Shown: positions 11,251-23,291 of the stretch, piece by piece
How positions within the stretch are numbered: position 1 is the stretch's first letter
Layout of the letters: every line of letters starts with the position of its first letter
Origin: Atherix ibis
Lineage: Eukaryota; Arthropoda; Insecta; Diptera; Athericidae
Reading direction: 5' to 3'
Assembly (NCBI GenBank): GCA_958298945.1
Contig: OY282605.1
Span: 24,902,811 to 24,966,810 of the forward strand
DNA: 64,000 bases
Program-made: the position numbers and the translations under genes
The notes under the pieces: model-generated
The model's input: the letters and a program-made list of their open reading frames with translations, nothing else
What the model was told of the DNA's origin: nothing
Databases searched by the model: none

Positions 11251-13339
11251 ATACAATGGTCTTTTATGCAATTATTTAACATTGTTTATAATTAAAGTAT
11301 CTCGATTCTAAAAGATATACAAAAATAGGTGTTCATAATTTTCTGGACTATTTAAGATACTATTCATTTTATAAATATTATTGCATACTGTAATAAAAAA
11401 TTTCTTTAAAAAAAAAATTCAACATGATCAAAATTTCCAAAAATTTAATCCTTTTTTATCAGTCACGAAAAAGATTATGACTTTTTCACACAAAAAAAAA
11501 ATTGTAATTTTACGAAATGAGCACAAATCAAAGTGCATTAAAATCTTAATGGAATTAAATTTTTGTGCAAATCTTATTCAAAAGTTTAGAAAACAAGTTA
11601 GATTTTGAAAGTAAATTTTCTTTTTGCTGTTTTTTATCTTTTAAATAATTATGGCAACTAGTAGTGAATATTTTATAGATTCGAACGCATAAGTAGACGA
11701 AATGGCGGCACCATATCGCAACGAAAATTATAGCTAAATCCAGTTTGATAAAAACTCTTAAACGGTTTACCAAACAAAAAAACCTTGAAATTCCATCGTC
11801 TTTCGATTTGGAAAGATACTCACTCGTATGCCATTCCGGAAGGTGTAGACTATGAGTAACATAAAATAAAATATTTATGTTTTTCCAATCTAATAGCAAT
11901 TGAGTTAAAAAGAGAAGGAATGAGAAAAAAAGCTAAACTCATAAATTGAAATAAAACAAATTGTACAAAAGTCTCCAAAAGCACAAAGATACAAGATACA
12001 ATCTTAAGAAATCGTGAGAAGAAAATTTTCATTCTATTACCTTACACAACATACATAGTTGTTGTCGGTTGGATATTTTTATACGGCTTATTACATATTA
12101 CCAAGATTACCAATCAGGCATAGAGTCTCACTAAGAACGGCTCTAATATAAATTACAAAATATGCATTCGAAATGCATGTAAGCATCTTAATTATGGCTA
12201 ACCCCATCATTGCCTGCGCCTTAATAAATGGAAACGAGCACTTGTCCATGTCCGACTTGTAAGAATGCACACTGGCGTAGATCTCAAAAGTGCTTTTTTA
12301 TTTTATATTTTTTTTTCTCTCATTTATTTCTTCTTTTATTGTATTTTATTACATCATAAAGGCTTTGAGTTTATTAAAAGCTTTTAATAATAATCTAAAT
12401 TTTGGGTTTATTTTATGAACTTTTGATTTCATTTTTTTTATGCTTTCGTTAAATCAATAAAGAAAAAATATATTGTATATAAAAAATCTAAATTCACCTT
12501 TGATACTTTCAATTTTCACAAGAAAATATAAAAAGAAAATATACAAAAAATTTATATTTGAGAAAGAACGAAAAGAAAAATTAAGAAAAATATATCAACA
12601 AAATTGCTTTCGAAATAAATATAAAAAAGTTCATATAGATTGAGATAAAAATTATGAGAGACATGTACAAACATAACCTTAAAAAAGAAAGGAAATTTTA
12701 TCTAAAGCTGGAACTATAGTTACAATTGAATAGAGGAGAAGATATTGTCCAAGGTTGACACTATACTCGTCGTATACACATAGTGTATAGTTTGTAGTGT
12801 TTGATCATAGGTAATTGTTGTCGATTTGAATTGATCAATAATTTCGTTAGATGACTTTTATGGTTTCCGTGGCCATTCATTTGAGGAAATCAACTCAAGA
12901 ATTTCATTTCATTTCATTTTTGTTTTCGTTTCGTCTTCTCCTGTTTGCTTTTAAAACGTACCCAATAGTTAAGTGAGGCGGCTTTTCTCTACCAACTTAG
13001 GGGGGACATTGACCCACTGAGAAACTTCACCTGACCATGAATCCAATTTATGGTGCCGCATCAATAAACGTGCATTGTTTACGGGTGCATTTTTTTTTGC
13101 AAATATTTTTCAAAAACCACGTGCAGCCTTGTTGTAATTAAAATTTAATAACAAATTAAGGATAGTCAAAATGGGTAATCAATTTTTGTTGTTCTTGCTA
13201 TTATTTGAAAATTTGTTTGAAATTAATTTCATTTGAAAATCAACATGTTTGTTTTTCTATTTTATTAGATTATTATTATGTGCGAATTTTGATGGAAAGT
13301 TTGTGTAAATTTCTGGTTTTAGTAAAATATCGGATTAGC
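11251..13339. other. Intergenic DNA without a recognised gene
   Basis: Most is AT-rich. The block at 12090-12290 is less biased (ACCAATCAGGCATAGAGTC... and GGAAACGAGCACTTGTCC) and could be a regulatory or ancient unique sequence. The minus-strand frames at 11555-12032 have no family features. At 12960-13080 there is another more balanced patch of unknown nature. Confidence 0.4.
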
Positions 13340-13960
13340 CATTTGATGGTGTAGAAAGTACTGGTCAGCCATATGACAGCTGTCAAAAAAATATACCATC
13401 CAACGCAGCAATTGTTTAGTCTAAAGTATACCATTTTGGATTGTTTGATTGATCATTTAATGCGCAGAAGAAGCTTTGAATGCTGAGTTTTCACAAAAAT
13501 TTTCTTTAGCCATGGGGTTTATTTTCCGCTTCATAAATACGGATATAATCGAAATTTCCATATATGGGGCTCTGAAAATCTACAAGTAACTATAGAGAAG
13601 CCATTGTATCCGCGAAAAAGTCTGAAGATCCCATATTTCTTTGAAAATGAAAAAGGAAAGACTGCTACCGTCAATTCGGAGCACTATTTTTCAACTTTTT
13701 TTGCCCTGAACTTGAAAATTGTAATCTAGACCATATGTGGTTTAAAAAAGACGGCGCCACAAATCACATAATGCGACAAATTTTGACTTTCATATGTGAA
13801 AAGTGCCCAGAACGCGTAATTTATAGATTTGGTAATGTCAATTTGCGTCCAAGATTATGCGAATTGATATCGTTGATCTTTTCTTATATAGGGTTTTTTT
13901 TCATGTTGGGCGTGTTGCCATAGAGTATTATGAGTAGTACAAGTAGTTTTTATTTTTATT
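13340..13960 (+). mobile_element. DD41D relic carrying an unoccupied mariner site
   Basis: The frame at 13735-13923 reads MWFKKDGATNH..RQILTFICEKCPERVI..FGNV, corresponding to the WFQQDGATCHTAR...SR.GPV region of DD41D transposases. Upstream sequence has the same 5' arrangement as the relic around 1040-1990 (TGACAGCTGTCA at 13374-13385, then CAGCAATTGTTTAGTCTAAAG), but with no mariner between them. Confidence 0.7.
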
Positions 13961-14744
13961 TTTTATAAAGGAGGAATGGGACGCACATAATGGCTATATT
14001 TTTAGAACAGCATAGCATATAAAACAAGGATTAATATTTCGAAAAATGTTAACCAAATTAATATTGTTATTACATCTTTTATGCAATAGTGCTGCCATCT
14101 AACAATGTTTATAATAAAGTGTATTTATTCTTAGAAGAAGAAAAAATCACGATAATATCCCCATCTACGCTCTCGGAGATGTTTTTGTAAAAAGTAATAT
14201 TAATTGCTGTAATTAAAACACTTTTTCTATTCTAAAATATCTTCTCAAAAACTATTATTAAATTACTTATTTAAATTGTGGTTAAATTTTTCAGTTTTTT
14301 ATTTATATGAAACAGTAGGATTTTTTTCAAGTTCCCCACTTACTTCATCTCTCATCAATTTATTTTTTTTAAATTTCTCTGGAGTTTAATAAAAAAAACT
14401 ATTTCTTCAATTATTATTTTTTTTTTTCAAATTCTCAGTTTTGACTTGAAATTTTTTTCAAATTCTCAACAATATTTAAACAGTTCAACAATAATTTACA
14501 CATTTTTGAAAAAATTTACGTATAATTGTTCATATGATGATTGTGACCTCAAATATTTATTGTAGTAGATTTTTCTAATATCAATTTTGTTTTTTCAGGA
14601 TGACTAGAACTTTTTTTTAAAAGAAAAAAAACAAAAAATTCAATTTTCACTAAAAATTTTTTTGTATTATTTAAAAAAGTGTTCAAAAACATCAAAAAAT
14701 TGATGGTTTCCAAATCGTGTATTCATAAAATTGATGGTTTCACG
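13961..14744. other. AT-rich spacer
   Basis: The sequence is A/T homopolymer-rich. No gene signature is visible. Confidence 0.5.
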
Positions 14745-15107
14745 CGATGTATGGGTAGTAGTCATACGGATCTATGTCTTTCAAAGCTTTTAAAGAAATA
14801 GTTGTTAATTATGACCCGGTAACGTTGTCCACTGAATGTAATACTACCTCTATCCTGTAAGCTTCACCAAAAAGTGCGTTTTCTTGGATGCTATCGGTGC
14901 CTCCCAATATCGCTTATGAATTTTTCTCCTACAAAAAGCAAAAATTTTGGTTATTAACAAAACCATTCAGCCAAAAATAAGACTCGTCGTTAAACAAAAT
15001 TTTCCGAATAACAATTTCGGTGAATTTCACCAATTGACCACTTATTTTCATAGTAAATTGGAATAATTTGGAAAATTTGTTAAAGCGCGAGTCTAGTCAC
15101 GATAAAA
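14745..15107 (-). mobile_element. DD41D relic fragment, minus strand
   Basis: The minus-strand frames read IRKILFNDESYFWLNGFVNNQNF and then HPRKRTFW and GQRYRVIINNYF. These match the first catalytic Asp block (SDEAHFWLNG.VNKQNCR) and the NGERYR block of the DD41D family. The relic ends where the next mariner begins, which suggests interruption by that insertion. Confidence 0.7.
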
Positions 15108-15288
15108 TATGAGGGTAGTCCGAAAAGTACCCGACCCGTGGTATAAATGGTGGTTGTTATTTGAAAAAAATTACTGTTGTCGAAAGTACCAATCTTATAA
15201 AGCTTAAGTGTGAAATTTGATGATGCTGCGTTATTTAGTATTTGTTTGACAGCCATTAATAGTGAATGCTTTCAGTGAATTTGCAAAC

Positions 15289-16240
15289 ATGGGGAAAATT
15301 ACCCGCCGTTACGTAATACAATACTTTCATTTGAAAGGTCTTAGTCCAACCAATATCAAAACCAAGCTGGACTCTACTCTGGAGAAGTCTGCTCCTTCGT
15401 TTACAACAATAAAATATTGGGTGACAGAGTTTAAACGAGACCGTAGGAGCTGCCAAGACTAATATCGCAGTGCTAAGAAAATCAATAAAATAGTATTGTA
15501 CGTGTATGACCGTCGACAGAAACTGCGCTAGTTAGCAAACATGGTAGGCATTTCAAAAAGTTTTGCACATTGCATATTGACAGAAAACTTTGACATGAGA
15601 AACCTGGACGTAAGATGTGTGCCGCGTTTGCTCACAATGGAACATAAACAGCGCCGTGAGTATGTTTCAATCAAGTGTTTGGCGATATTTCGCAGCAATA
15701 AAGCCAAGTTTTTGTGTTGATTCATAACCATAGATGAGACATGGGTCTATTATTTCACATTTGAGAAGAAGGAACAGTCAAAACAATGGACTGAAAGTGG
15801 AGAATTGGCTCCAAAGAGGGCAAAGACAGTTCCATCTCCTGGGAAGGTCATGGCGTCAGTTTTTTGGGATGCGCGTGGACTAATTTTCAATTATTATCTT
15901 CAAAAAGTAAAAACAATCAACGGCACGTATTATGCAAATATATTGCATCGTTTAAGTGATGAAATCGAAAAAAAATAGCTGCATTTGACGAAAAAGAAAG
16001 TGTTTTTTCATCAAGACAATGTATCTGATTTTGCGATGGCCAAAATCAATAAGTCAAAGTTGGAATTGCTTCCTCACACACCCTATTCGCTAGATTGAAC
16101 CCTCTTGGATTATTTTCTCTTTCAAAACTTGAAACAATTACTCAGTGGTAAAAGAATTGGGAACAATGAAAAGGTGGAGTCTGTGTTTAATAGCTATTTT
16201 GAGGACCAGCGAATTAGACGGCGAGTTCTTTTATTTCTTA
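15289..16240 (+). pseudogene. Mariner transposase, decayed
   Basis: The ATG at 15289 opens MGKITRRYVIQYFHLKGLSP, the N-terminal helix-turn-helix. Stops follow at DRRSCQD (about 15460) and KLR (15529). The frame continues through TIDETWVYYF (first catalytic Asp), KVMASVFWDARG, KKVFFHQDN (second Asp) and LDYFLFQNLKQ (third Asp position). At the second Asp the NAPAH motif is eroded to N.VSDFA, and the third block reads SLD*TLLDYF. The protein cannot be made. Confidence 0.85.
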
Positions 16241-16317
16241 AACTATTCGTTAAAATGCTAATTTAACGCTCGTTAAAATGTCTAATTTAACGACCGGTGA
16301 GTTCTTTTATTTCTTAA

Positions 16318-16434
16318 ACATTTTGAGACCCTACACACTGCCAACGCAAACAAAATTCTCGTATGTTATTATTGTGCGTAAACATTAAAAATATCCTTTA
16401 AAAAAGAAAAATTATTATTTTTTACAGTAGTTTT
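16318..16434. repeat. Anonymous repeat, copy 1
   Basis: This block (GAGACCCTACACACTGCC, CAACGCAAACAAAATTC, TATTGTGCGTAAA, AATATCCTTTAAAAA) is found again around the mariner at 21974-23291, where it is split in two. Its type is unknown. It contains no frame. Confidence 0.75.
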
Positions 16435-16660
16435 TATAGAAAATTGCGAACAATGAAGAGGTGGAGTCTGCGTATAATGGCTATTTTAACGAGTGGCGAG
16501 TTCGACGGTTTTTATTATAAACATGGTATCAAAGCTATTGAAGATCGCTGGCAATAGTTTATCAAGCTAAAAGGAGACTATTTTGAGAAATCAAGAAATT
16601 GTTTCGCAAATGTTTACTGTTTTCTTTGTTAGGCCGGATACTTTTGAGTCTACCCTCGTA

Positions 16661-19080
16661 ACAAACAATATGAAACAAAACTTACCGAAAAACGTTGACA
16701 GTTGACAGCTGTCAGCTAGCCCTAGCGGAAGTTCTATTGCACCAACAATAAAAAAAAATACAGAAAAGATTTCTTTTTTTGTTTTTTTTAAATAAAAAAA
16801 TAAAAATTTTTAATATTTACTTTAAGTGTTAAAAATGTTTAAAAAAAAATTAATTTATTCTTTTCTAATAAAAAAAGATTCCACTACTAATGTTGAGAAC
16901 CAAAGAATATCCAATGTAATTTTATCGAAATAACCACAATTTTCCCATATTACTATTGCGGGTAATAATAACAATAATAAATTATTGCAATAGCTCAACC
17001 ACACCCCCAAAAGGTTAATTTTTTTTTAACTATTGTAATCAAATATGAACATAACCTCAATTGTTGTCATTAACCCTAATTGGCTTATCATATTTGCTTA
17101 TAAAAAGTTGTTAAAAGATGGATTATTTAAGTAGAAATAAGAAATAGTAGAAACAGGTAAACGTACGAGAATGAAATTTTTCAAATATTCGAAATATTAT
17201 ATGTTTTCGGCTTCTCTTATCTATTCAATCTACTGTGAACGACTGATAAAATTTGTCGACAATAAATTTCATTGCAAAAAAGCAAAAAATGAACACCACA
17301 AAAAAATATTTTTCATTAAATATATTTACTAACTTTTTTAAAAGCTAGTTAAAACCAGCTTTTAAGACTAGCTTTTAAGATAGTCACAGTCACCAACACA
17401 TACTTTCTCGGAAGTATGCTGTATATTAGTCAGACATGTTTTTAAGTAGTAATTGTATTTTTTGGCATTAAATTTTTAATCAATGAGATCTGAATTCCAC
17501 AGGAGCTCCCGTAAATAAAAAATAATTTCTTATGAATTATATTGTAGTAAATATAAAATTATTTACTTATCATCACTTTGCAATGTTAATTCAATAAAAA
17601 AAATTATAGATTTTCTTGTTATAGATGGAGAAGCTGCAGGTGGTGATTGATACTGTAGTGAGGGAAAAAATATGCAAATTATTATTCCAGTTATCTTCGA
17701 TTGTATCATAAAATGCGTTGGTGACGATTGAATTTTATGTAAATTTATAGAAACTGCGTCATATTGGAATGGGGAAAGTTTTCATAGTCATCAGTGATGA
17801 TGCTACTACTCGTAAATATGCTCAGTGGTGGGAAAAGATATTTTTATAAAACTATCTCTCAACGGTATTGGAGTGAATTTCGAAGGGTGTATTTTAAACA
17901 ACCGACAAACTATCTAAAGTGAGGGTTTTTTTTTCCTTCAAAATGACCAGCAGACTATTTGTTAACATATTCGCAACTAAGAAAGGCATGTCCGTTTTCT
18001 TAGATGGAAAAAAACATGAACTTTTAGATGATGGAAAGATACCGAAAAAACAAGAATCGTATCTATAAAATATCAAATTAAAAATGTTTCGCAAACAAAC
18101 AGTCTTTAATAATATTTTCTTTAATTTCAAAAGATTCTCTATGCATTCTTATCGAAATATTGTAGAATCAAAAAAAAAAAGTTGTTTGATTAAATTTGGC
18201 AAAAAAAAAGAAAAGGTATTTTTGACAATAAAAACTCTTTAAAAAAAAATGCATTTGTTTTCGGTAACAAATTTAGAATAAACAAGATTTTTTTTTGTAA
18301 ATTATTCAAAAAATGAAACTAGCCTAGCCAAGACCGAATAGTACAAATAAGAAAGACCGAGTTTCAGAAACTATTGACTGGACACTAGAGAATCAATCCA
18401 ATGACATCATCGACTATCTTGAGTGTCTTTATTTTTGCGAAATTGGAATCCAGTGTAGATGAACGATTCGATTCGATGAACTCTAAAAGGCAACATGACT
18501 AAGTCAACCCAATCGAGCAAACGTTTTTGTGTTAAGCAAATATCAACAGAAGAAAAGAACAAAAATTTTTTCTGTGGGTTCTGGAGGGGCGCTGAGGGGG
18601 ATCGATTCATTTATTTAAAGCTTTTTACCAAAATATCGTTTGTTTTCGAAGCTTTTTTTCTTCGTTCTATTAGTTTTCTTATTTTTTCTATCAAATCCAC
18701 TTGTACATATAGAAAATGATATATTGTTTAAAAACTTATAAAAGTAAAAATCGAAAATGTTTTTGTTAAATTCGTTTCTATGCCATTTTAATTTTTGAGA
18801 ATTTTTTTTTAATAAAAGTTCTTCGTTTATTAATCACATTTCTTTGATGTATTCGAAAGATTTTGTTTTCGAAGATTTTGTATTTCAAATTCGGCGAAAT
18901 TTTTCTTTGTTAATAGAATTTTTTTGGCTAATTTTTTATGCTAAACAAGACAAACAATTTTTGAATGAAACAAATTTTCCTGTCACAATTCTATAGATTT
19001 TTAGAATTTTCAACTTTTTTTTTAAGGTTGATTTTTTTAATTTGAAAAAAATTATAATTCGCATGGTTCACATCTGCCTG
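16661..19080. other. AT-rich stretch without a recognised gene
   Basis: No reading frame looks like a protein. A TGACAGCTGTCA palindrome occurs at 16703-16714, just outside the mariner. Poly-A/T runs are abundant from 18160 onward. Confidence 0.5.
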
Positions 19081-19490
19081 ATAATATAATATGTGCCAGA
19101 AAAATAATGAAATCTGGCAACAATGCGGACTACCCCTCCATATAGCTCCTAGACGGTGCTGATAACTACACGAAAATGCAGAGCATAATAAGTCAAGTTT
19201 TGCAACGACGTACTGCGAAACTTCACTTATTATGCTCTGCAGGGTCGTGTAGTTATCAGCACCGTCTAAAAGCTGATGCAGTGGAATACAAACCTCGCTC
19301 AGGGAGGCCTTCAACACCGAAAACTGAAGAAAATTGTTGAACGAGTAAGGGTCCTTGTTCGATCAGACCGTCTATTAATATTAAAGCTGATGAGTAGAGA
19401 GTTAAGAGTGCAGAAAAAGAGTTCCTTACGTCCTCCTCTCACACTGTATGGTATTTATCTTTCTAAATCACATCTTACATAATTTTTAAA
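19081..19490 (+). mobile_element. Mariner fragment, N-terminal part of transposase
   Basis: Joined frames read CRARV-like, then VEYKPRSGRPSTPKTEEN, VERVRVLVRSDR and KLMSRELRVQKKS. This is the linker between the two helix-turn-helix motifs of a SETMAR-like mariner transposase. The catalytic domain is absent. The fragment begins with a large palindrome (19150-19268) built from its own sequence. Confidence 0.75.
19150..19268. repeat. 119-bp imperfect palindrome
   Basis: Arms 19150-19197 and 19221-19268 are inverted copies, about 44 of 48 bases matching, around a 23-nt loop. The right arm is in line with the transposase frame. The left arm is an inverted duplicate of it. Confidence 0.93.
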
Positions 19491-19612
19491 AAAGGAGAAG
19501 TTCTGCATCGGAAACTGAAAAGCCTTTTTATGAAAAGGATTTATTTTTTATGGGAGACCCTAAAATTCTTAGAAAAAAATACTTTGCGTCAGATCAGACG
19601 TTGTACCAGGTG

Positions 19613-20755
19613 TATAAGCTTAAATCCGCTATTTTTTTGTCAAAAAAAACAAATGTTTTTTTCATAGAAAGCAAAAACAAATTTATTCAAAGTACTTGCC
19701 CTCACTAGCTACACATTTTTCCTATCTTTCGGGCAATTTGTGGATATCACGCCAAAAAAAATTCTTCTCTTTCGAGGCAAACCACTCGTCAAGCCATTTT
19801 CGGACGTCTTCGTAAGAATCGAAGTGCTGTTAAGCGAGCGCGTGGCCCATCTACGAAAACAGGTGGTAGTCGGAAGGGGACAGGTCTGGTGAATAAGCGG
19901 AGTGGGGTAGAACCTCCCAGTTGAGTGTCTCCAAGTAGTTTCGGACTATTTTTGACGGTAGCGGTGGGCATTGACAGTTTCACCATGTTTCAACATCTCA
20001 TAGTAGACGATACCCTGCTGATTCCACCAAACGCACAGCATCGTCTTCCGTCCGAAGATTTGGTCTTGGGGAAGATGTTGATGGTTGGCCGGGATCAACC
20101 AACGATTTCTTGCATTAAGGATTCTCAAAATATATCCACTTTTCATCGGCGCCGCTCCATCTGCCTATCGTTCAATTGGCGTCGCTCCTATGTTTTGGCG
20201 TCGCTACATCTGCCTATCGTTCAATTCATGCGGCACCCATTTTTCGATCTTTTTAATCTTCCCCATGGCACGCAGACTCATGGAAATGGCTGGTTGAGTA
20301 GCACCCAATTTCTCCGCGAGCATTTTTTGCGATTGGATATCGTCTTCGTCCAAAAGAGCCTGCAATTGATGGTCTTCAACCTTCCTGGACTGATTTTCAC
20401 GCTTCTTATCCCACAAGTCAAATTGCCATCTTTAAACCGACGAAACCAATCTCGGCACGTTGTTTCCGATAAAGCACTGTCACCATAGGTCTCCATAAGC
20501 ATTCGATGCGATTTGCCAGCCGATTTCTTCAAATTGAAGCAAAAAAGCAGAGCTTCCCGCATATGCTCTTTTTCTGGGACAAAACTAGACATGATTACCA
20601 AAGGAAAAATGTACGTTGTTGTACGAAATTGCTGACAATGTGCACTGATTTATGTTGACAGATGTCAAACTCATAAAAAAAATTATGGCGTGCCCATGGT
20701 AGCTTAATACGCTCACTCAAGCCATCTATGACCAAACAGCGGATTTAAGCGTATA
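19613..20755 (-). mobile_element. Mauritiana-type mariner (Mos1-like), deleted
   Basis: The ends TATAAGCTTAAATCCGCTAT and TATACGCTTAAATCCGCTGT (read from the right) are inverted repeats with TA borders. The minus strand starts with MSSFVPEKEHMREALLFCF (from 20592), very like the N-terminus of Drosophila Mos1 transposase. It continues with LQALLDEDD, AEKLGATQPAIS and WVPHELNDRQM, then KTMLCVWWNQQGIVYYEMLKHG. The segment with the second catalytic Asp is deleted near 19946. A direct duplication (CATCTGCCTATCGTTCAATT twice, 20158-20177 and 20207-20226) disrupts the middle. The element is about 1.14 kb and inactive. Confidence 0.9.
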
Positions 20756-21950
20756 CCTCTGGTATACTCCACCATGACACAACCTCCTGTCACACGAGCC
20801 CTGGCCCTCTTCCTTAGACGAGTTTTTGTTGAAAAAAGTGATTCCTGTGGTTTCCCAGACCTCTCCCTCCCCTTGTCCTCTTATTTACTTAATCTTAATT
20901 CGTGTGACAGTTTTTCATTCTCCATGAAAAGACGTTATAACAGAGAAGCTGAAAGCGATTTGAGTTGAAATATTGCAACACTGATACGCAGATGGGAGAC
21001 AATGTCTTTAAAGAGGATAACATAAATGTATAAAAATAAAATAAAATTATTGCAACGAAAAAAAATAACAAATCAATCTCATTACTTTTCTGCTACACCT
21101 CCTATATAACTCGACTCCACAAATATGCCCAGAAATTTATAGAACATCACACGATGAAAAATTTCACACTAGGAGCTAAGAGAAAATCCATTTTCACAAA
21201 AATAAATCAAATCTAAATATAATTCTTCCCGAAAATTATTTCCTAAATCAAAAGACACAACTGCATATCATCTATCTTATTGGATGGAGTACATACGATA
21301 CGCTACGTTGTAGACTTATGAGAATCTATGCGTACGATAGACTGACGCATTATGTTGTCTTCAAAATTTCAAAGTTCAAAATTTTTAGATTGTGGGGCCA
21401 AGTAGTAGGCAGGGTAGGCTGGCAGATAGGCAAGCATAATGGAAATTACGAATACATAAATATTAACCACACAAAAAATGAAAGTGTTTTATCGACTATT
21501 GCCGTCAGTTTAAGGAAGAAAAATATCCTATATTGACTTTAAATAGATGCCATCAATCATTAGAATATGTACGAAGTATTAATAAGAATATGTAAAGAAA
21601 TTTCTTTAATCTTTTTGGGGGATTTCTTATTTTTTATTTATGTATGAAAAGGCTACCTATTTTCATGAAATGGAGAGAAGGGTGCTATTTTTCTAATTTG
21701 GGTTGATAAAAAAAATTGTATAGTTTTCCCATCGAACTGATCTGGGATAAATTTTTACAATTATTTAGAAATTCTGAAAAATTTATTGGATTAGAGAAAT
21801 TTCACCTTTTTTGATAAAAATAAAAATAAAATCCCTTCCCACGAATTCTTTTATTGAAATTTATTTAATTTATTAGTTGTTTTTTTGTTTGTTTTCACAA
21901 AGCAGTTTTTTTATCATTTAAAAAATTTATAATTCAAGAAATAAAAGAAA
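20756..21950. other. Intergenic DNA without a recognised gene
   Basis: The part at 20756-20970 is more GC-balanced (CCTCCTGTCACACGAGCCC...) and of unknown origin. The rest is AT-rich. Small frames here lack family features. Confidence 0.4.
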
Positions 21951-21973
21951 AGCCCTTTTTGAGACCCTACATA

Positions 21974-23291
21974 CGAGGGTCATTGAACAAGTACTTAGCC
22001 TACAAAAGAAAAACGAAAATTTTGGAAAGGTGGCAATTTATTTTTCCACATAATCCCCTTCAAGCTCGATACACTTAGCCTAGCGATGCTCTAACTTTTT
22101 TAACCCGTCCAAAAAATACATTTTCTTGAGGGAAGCAAAATAGGCCTCCGTGGCGACGATGACCTGCTCATTCGACCCAAATCTATTCCCGGCGAGTGAT
22201 TTTTTCAGGTTTGGAAACAAAAAGTAGTCACACGGGGCCAAATCTGGAGAGTACGGTGGATGGAGCAGCAATTCGTAGCGCAATTCGACCAATTTGGCCA
22301 TGGCGACGGCGGAGGTGTGAGCCGGCGCGTTGTCGTGGTGGAACAGCACTTTTTTCTTCGCAAAGCGGGGCCGCTTATTCTTCAATTCGACGTCAAATCG
22401 GCCCAATAAGTCAGCATAGTAGCGCCCCGTGATTATTTTACCCTTCTCAAGGTAATCGATGTGGATCACACCTTGTGAATCCCAGAAAACGGTGGCCATC
22501 ACCTTTCCGGCCGATCGAACAGTCTTCACCTTCTTCGGAGCACGTTCGCCGGGTGAAGTCCACTGTTTCGACTGTTTCTTGGTCTCTGGTGTGTACCAGT
22601 GAATCCATGTTTCGTCGACGGTCACGAAACGACGCAAGAACTCCGATGGATTGCACTGAAACAGCGCCAAACACGTCGCCGATGTGGTCTCACGGTTGCG
22701 CTTGTTTTCCGGTGTGAGCAAACGCGGCACCCATCGCGCCGACAGCTTTTTAATGTCCAGTTCTTCGTGTAGAATATGATGCACCGTTCCTACTGCGATG
22801 CCCACAGTCTCAGCTATCTCGTGAACCTTCAATCGGCGGTCTGCCAACACGAGATCGTGGACTTTTTTAACGTTTTCCTCCGTAGCAGCCGTTTTCGGGG
22901 CACCTGGGCGTGGCTCATCAAAAACCGACGTGCGGCCACGAACAAACTCGTTGAACCATTTCTTGACGGTCGCCATCGAAGGAGAAGAGTCACCATACAC
23001 AGCATCCAAGCGATCTTTGATTTCGCTGCGCGTTTTCCCTTCCAAAAACAAGAATCTAATCACCGAACGATATTGTTCTTTTTGCATTTTTGTGCAACCG
23101 ACCGACACGCTCGCTTTCAAAGGCTCTCAAAACAAAACTAATAAAGGGAAACTTTGACAGTAGGCTACTAAAAGAAGAGTTTCGTCTGAAACTTTGACAG
23201 TAGGCTACTAAAAGAATGTACTGCACGATGGTAAATTTCTTTTGTGACAGCAGTTCTATAGGGCGGTGAGGCTAAGTACTTGTTGAATGAC
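21974..23291 (-). mobile_element. Near-intact mariner element
   Basis: Both ends carry the inverted repeat GTCATTGAACAAGTACTTAG (one mismatch on the right). The left edge keeps the full CGAGGGTCATT terminus after TA, while the right edge lacks the last few bases. At about 1.3 kb it is full length. The body is clearly GC-richer than its surroundings and holds one long transposase frame, as expected of a young or recently arrived copy. Confidence 0.93.
22080..23120 (-). CDS. Mariner transposase, 346 residues, near-complete
   Basis: This is a DD34D transposase that would cut and paste mariner DNA at TA sites. The N-terminal paired helix-turn-helix domain spans about residues 10-130 (MQKEQYRSVIRFLFLEGKTR; EIAETVGIAVGTVHHILHEE; WVPRLLTPENK). 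The catalytic Asp residues are all present: FVTVDETWIHW, LFHHDNAPAHTS and, 34 residues after the second, DLAPCDYFLFPNLKK. A TAG replaces the Trp right after LKKLEHR, and the old frame continues for about 13 codons (AKCIELEGDYVEK) to the usual stop. Whether the shortened protein works is unknown. The start could be the first ATG (23120) or the MQKEQYRS Met a few codons later, where related proteins begin. Confidence 0.9.
   Translation of the reverse strand: MKASVSVGCTKMQKEQYRSVIRFLFLEGKTRSEIKDRLDAVYGDSSPSMATVKKWFNEFVRGRTSVFDEPRPGAPKTAATEENVKKVHDLVLADRRLKVHEIAETVGIAVGTVHHILHEELDIKKLSARWVPRLLTPENKRNRETTSATCLALFQCNPSEFLRRFVTVDETWIHWYTPETKKQSKQWTSPGERAPKKVKTVRSAGKVMATVFWDSQGVIHIDYLEKGKIITGRYYADLLGRFDVELKNKRPRFAKKKVLFHHDNAPAHTSAVAMAKLVELRYELLLHPPYSPDLAPCDYFLFPNLKKSLAGNRFGSNEQVIVATEAYFASLKKMYFLDGLKKLEHR

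Larger units (their letters stand above)
15108..16660 (+). mobile_element. Mariner element with internal duplication and an inserted repeat
   Basis: The ends are inverted repeats (TATGAGGGTAGTCCGAAAAG on the left, TACGAGGGTAGACTCAAAAG read from the right). The plus strand encodes a decayed DD34D mariner transposase, listed separately. At about 1.55 kb it is longer than a normal mariner, because the block around 16152-16240 is repeated at 16440-16520 with a foreign repeat between the two copies. Confidence 0.88.

Noticed and set aside
19925..20488. Plus-strand open frame of 187 residues
   Set aside because: It is the antisense of the Mos1-like mariner transposase, whose minus-strand frames match the family.
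22776..23141. Plus-strand frames within the intact mariner
   Set aside because: They are shadows of the 346-residue transposase, open only because of its GC-richer codons.
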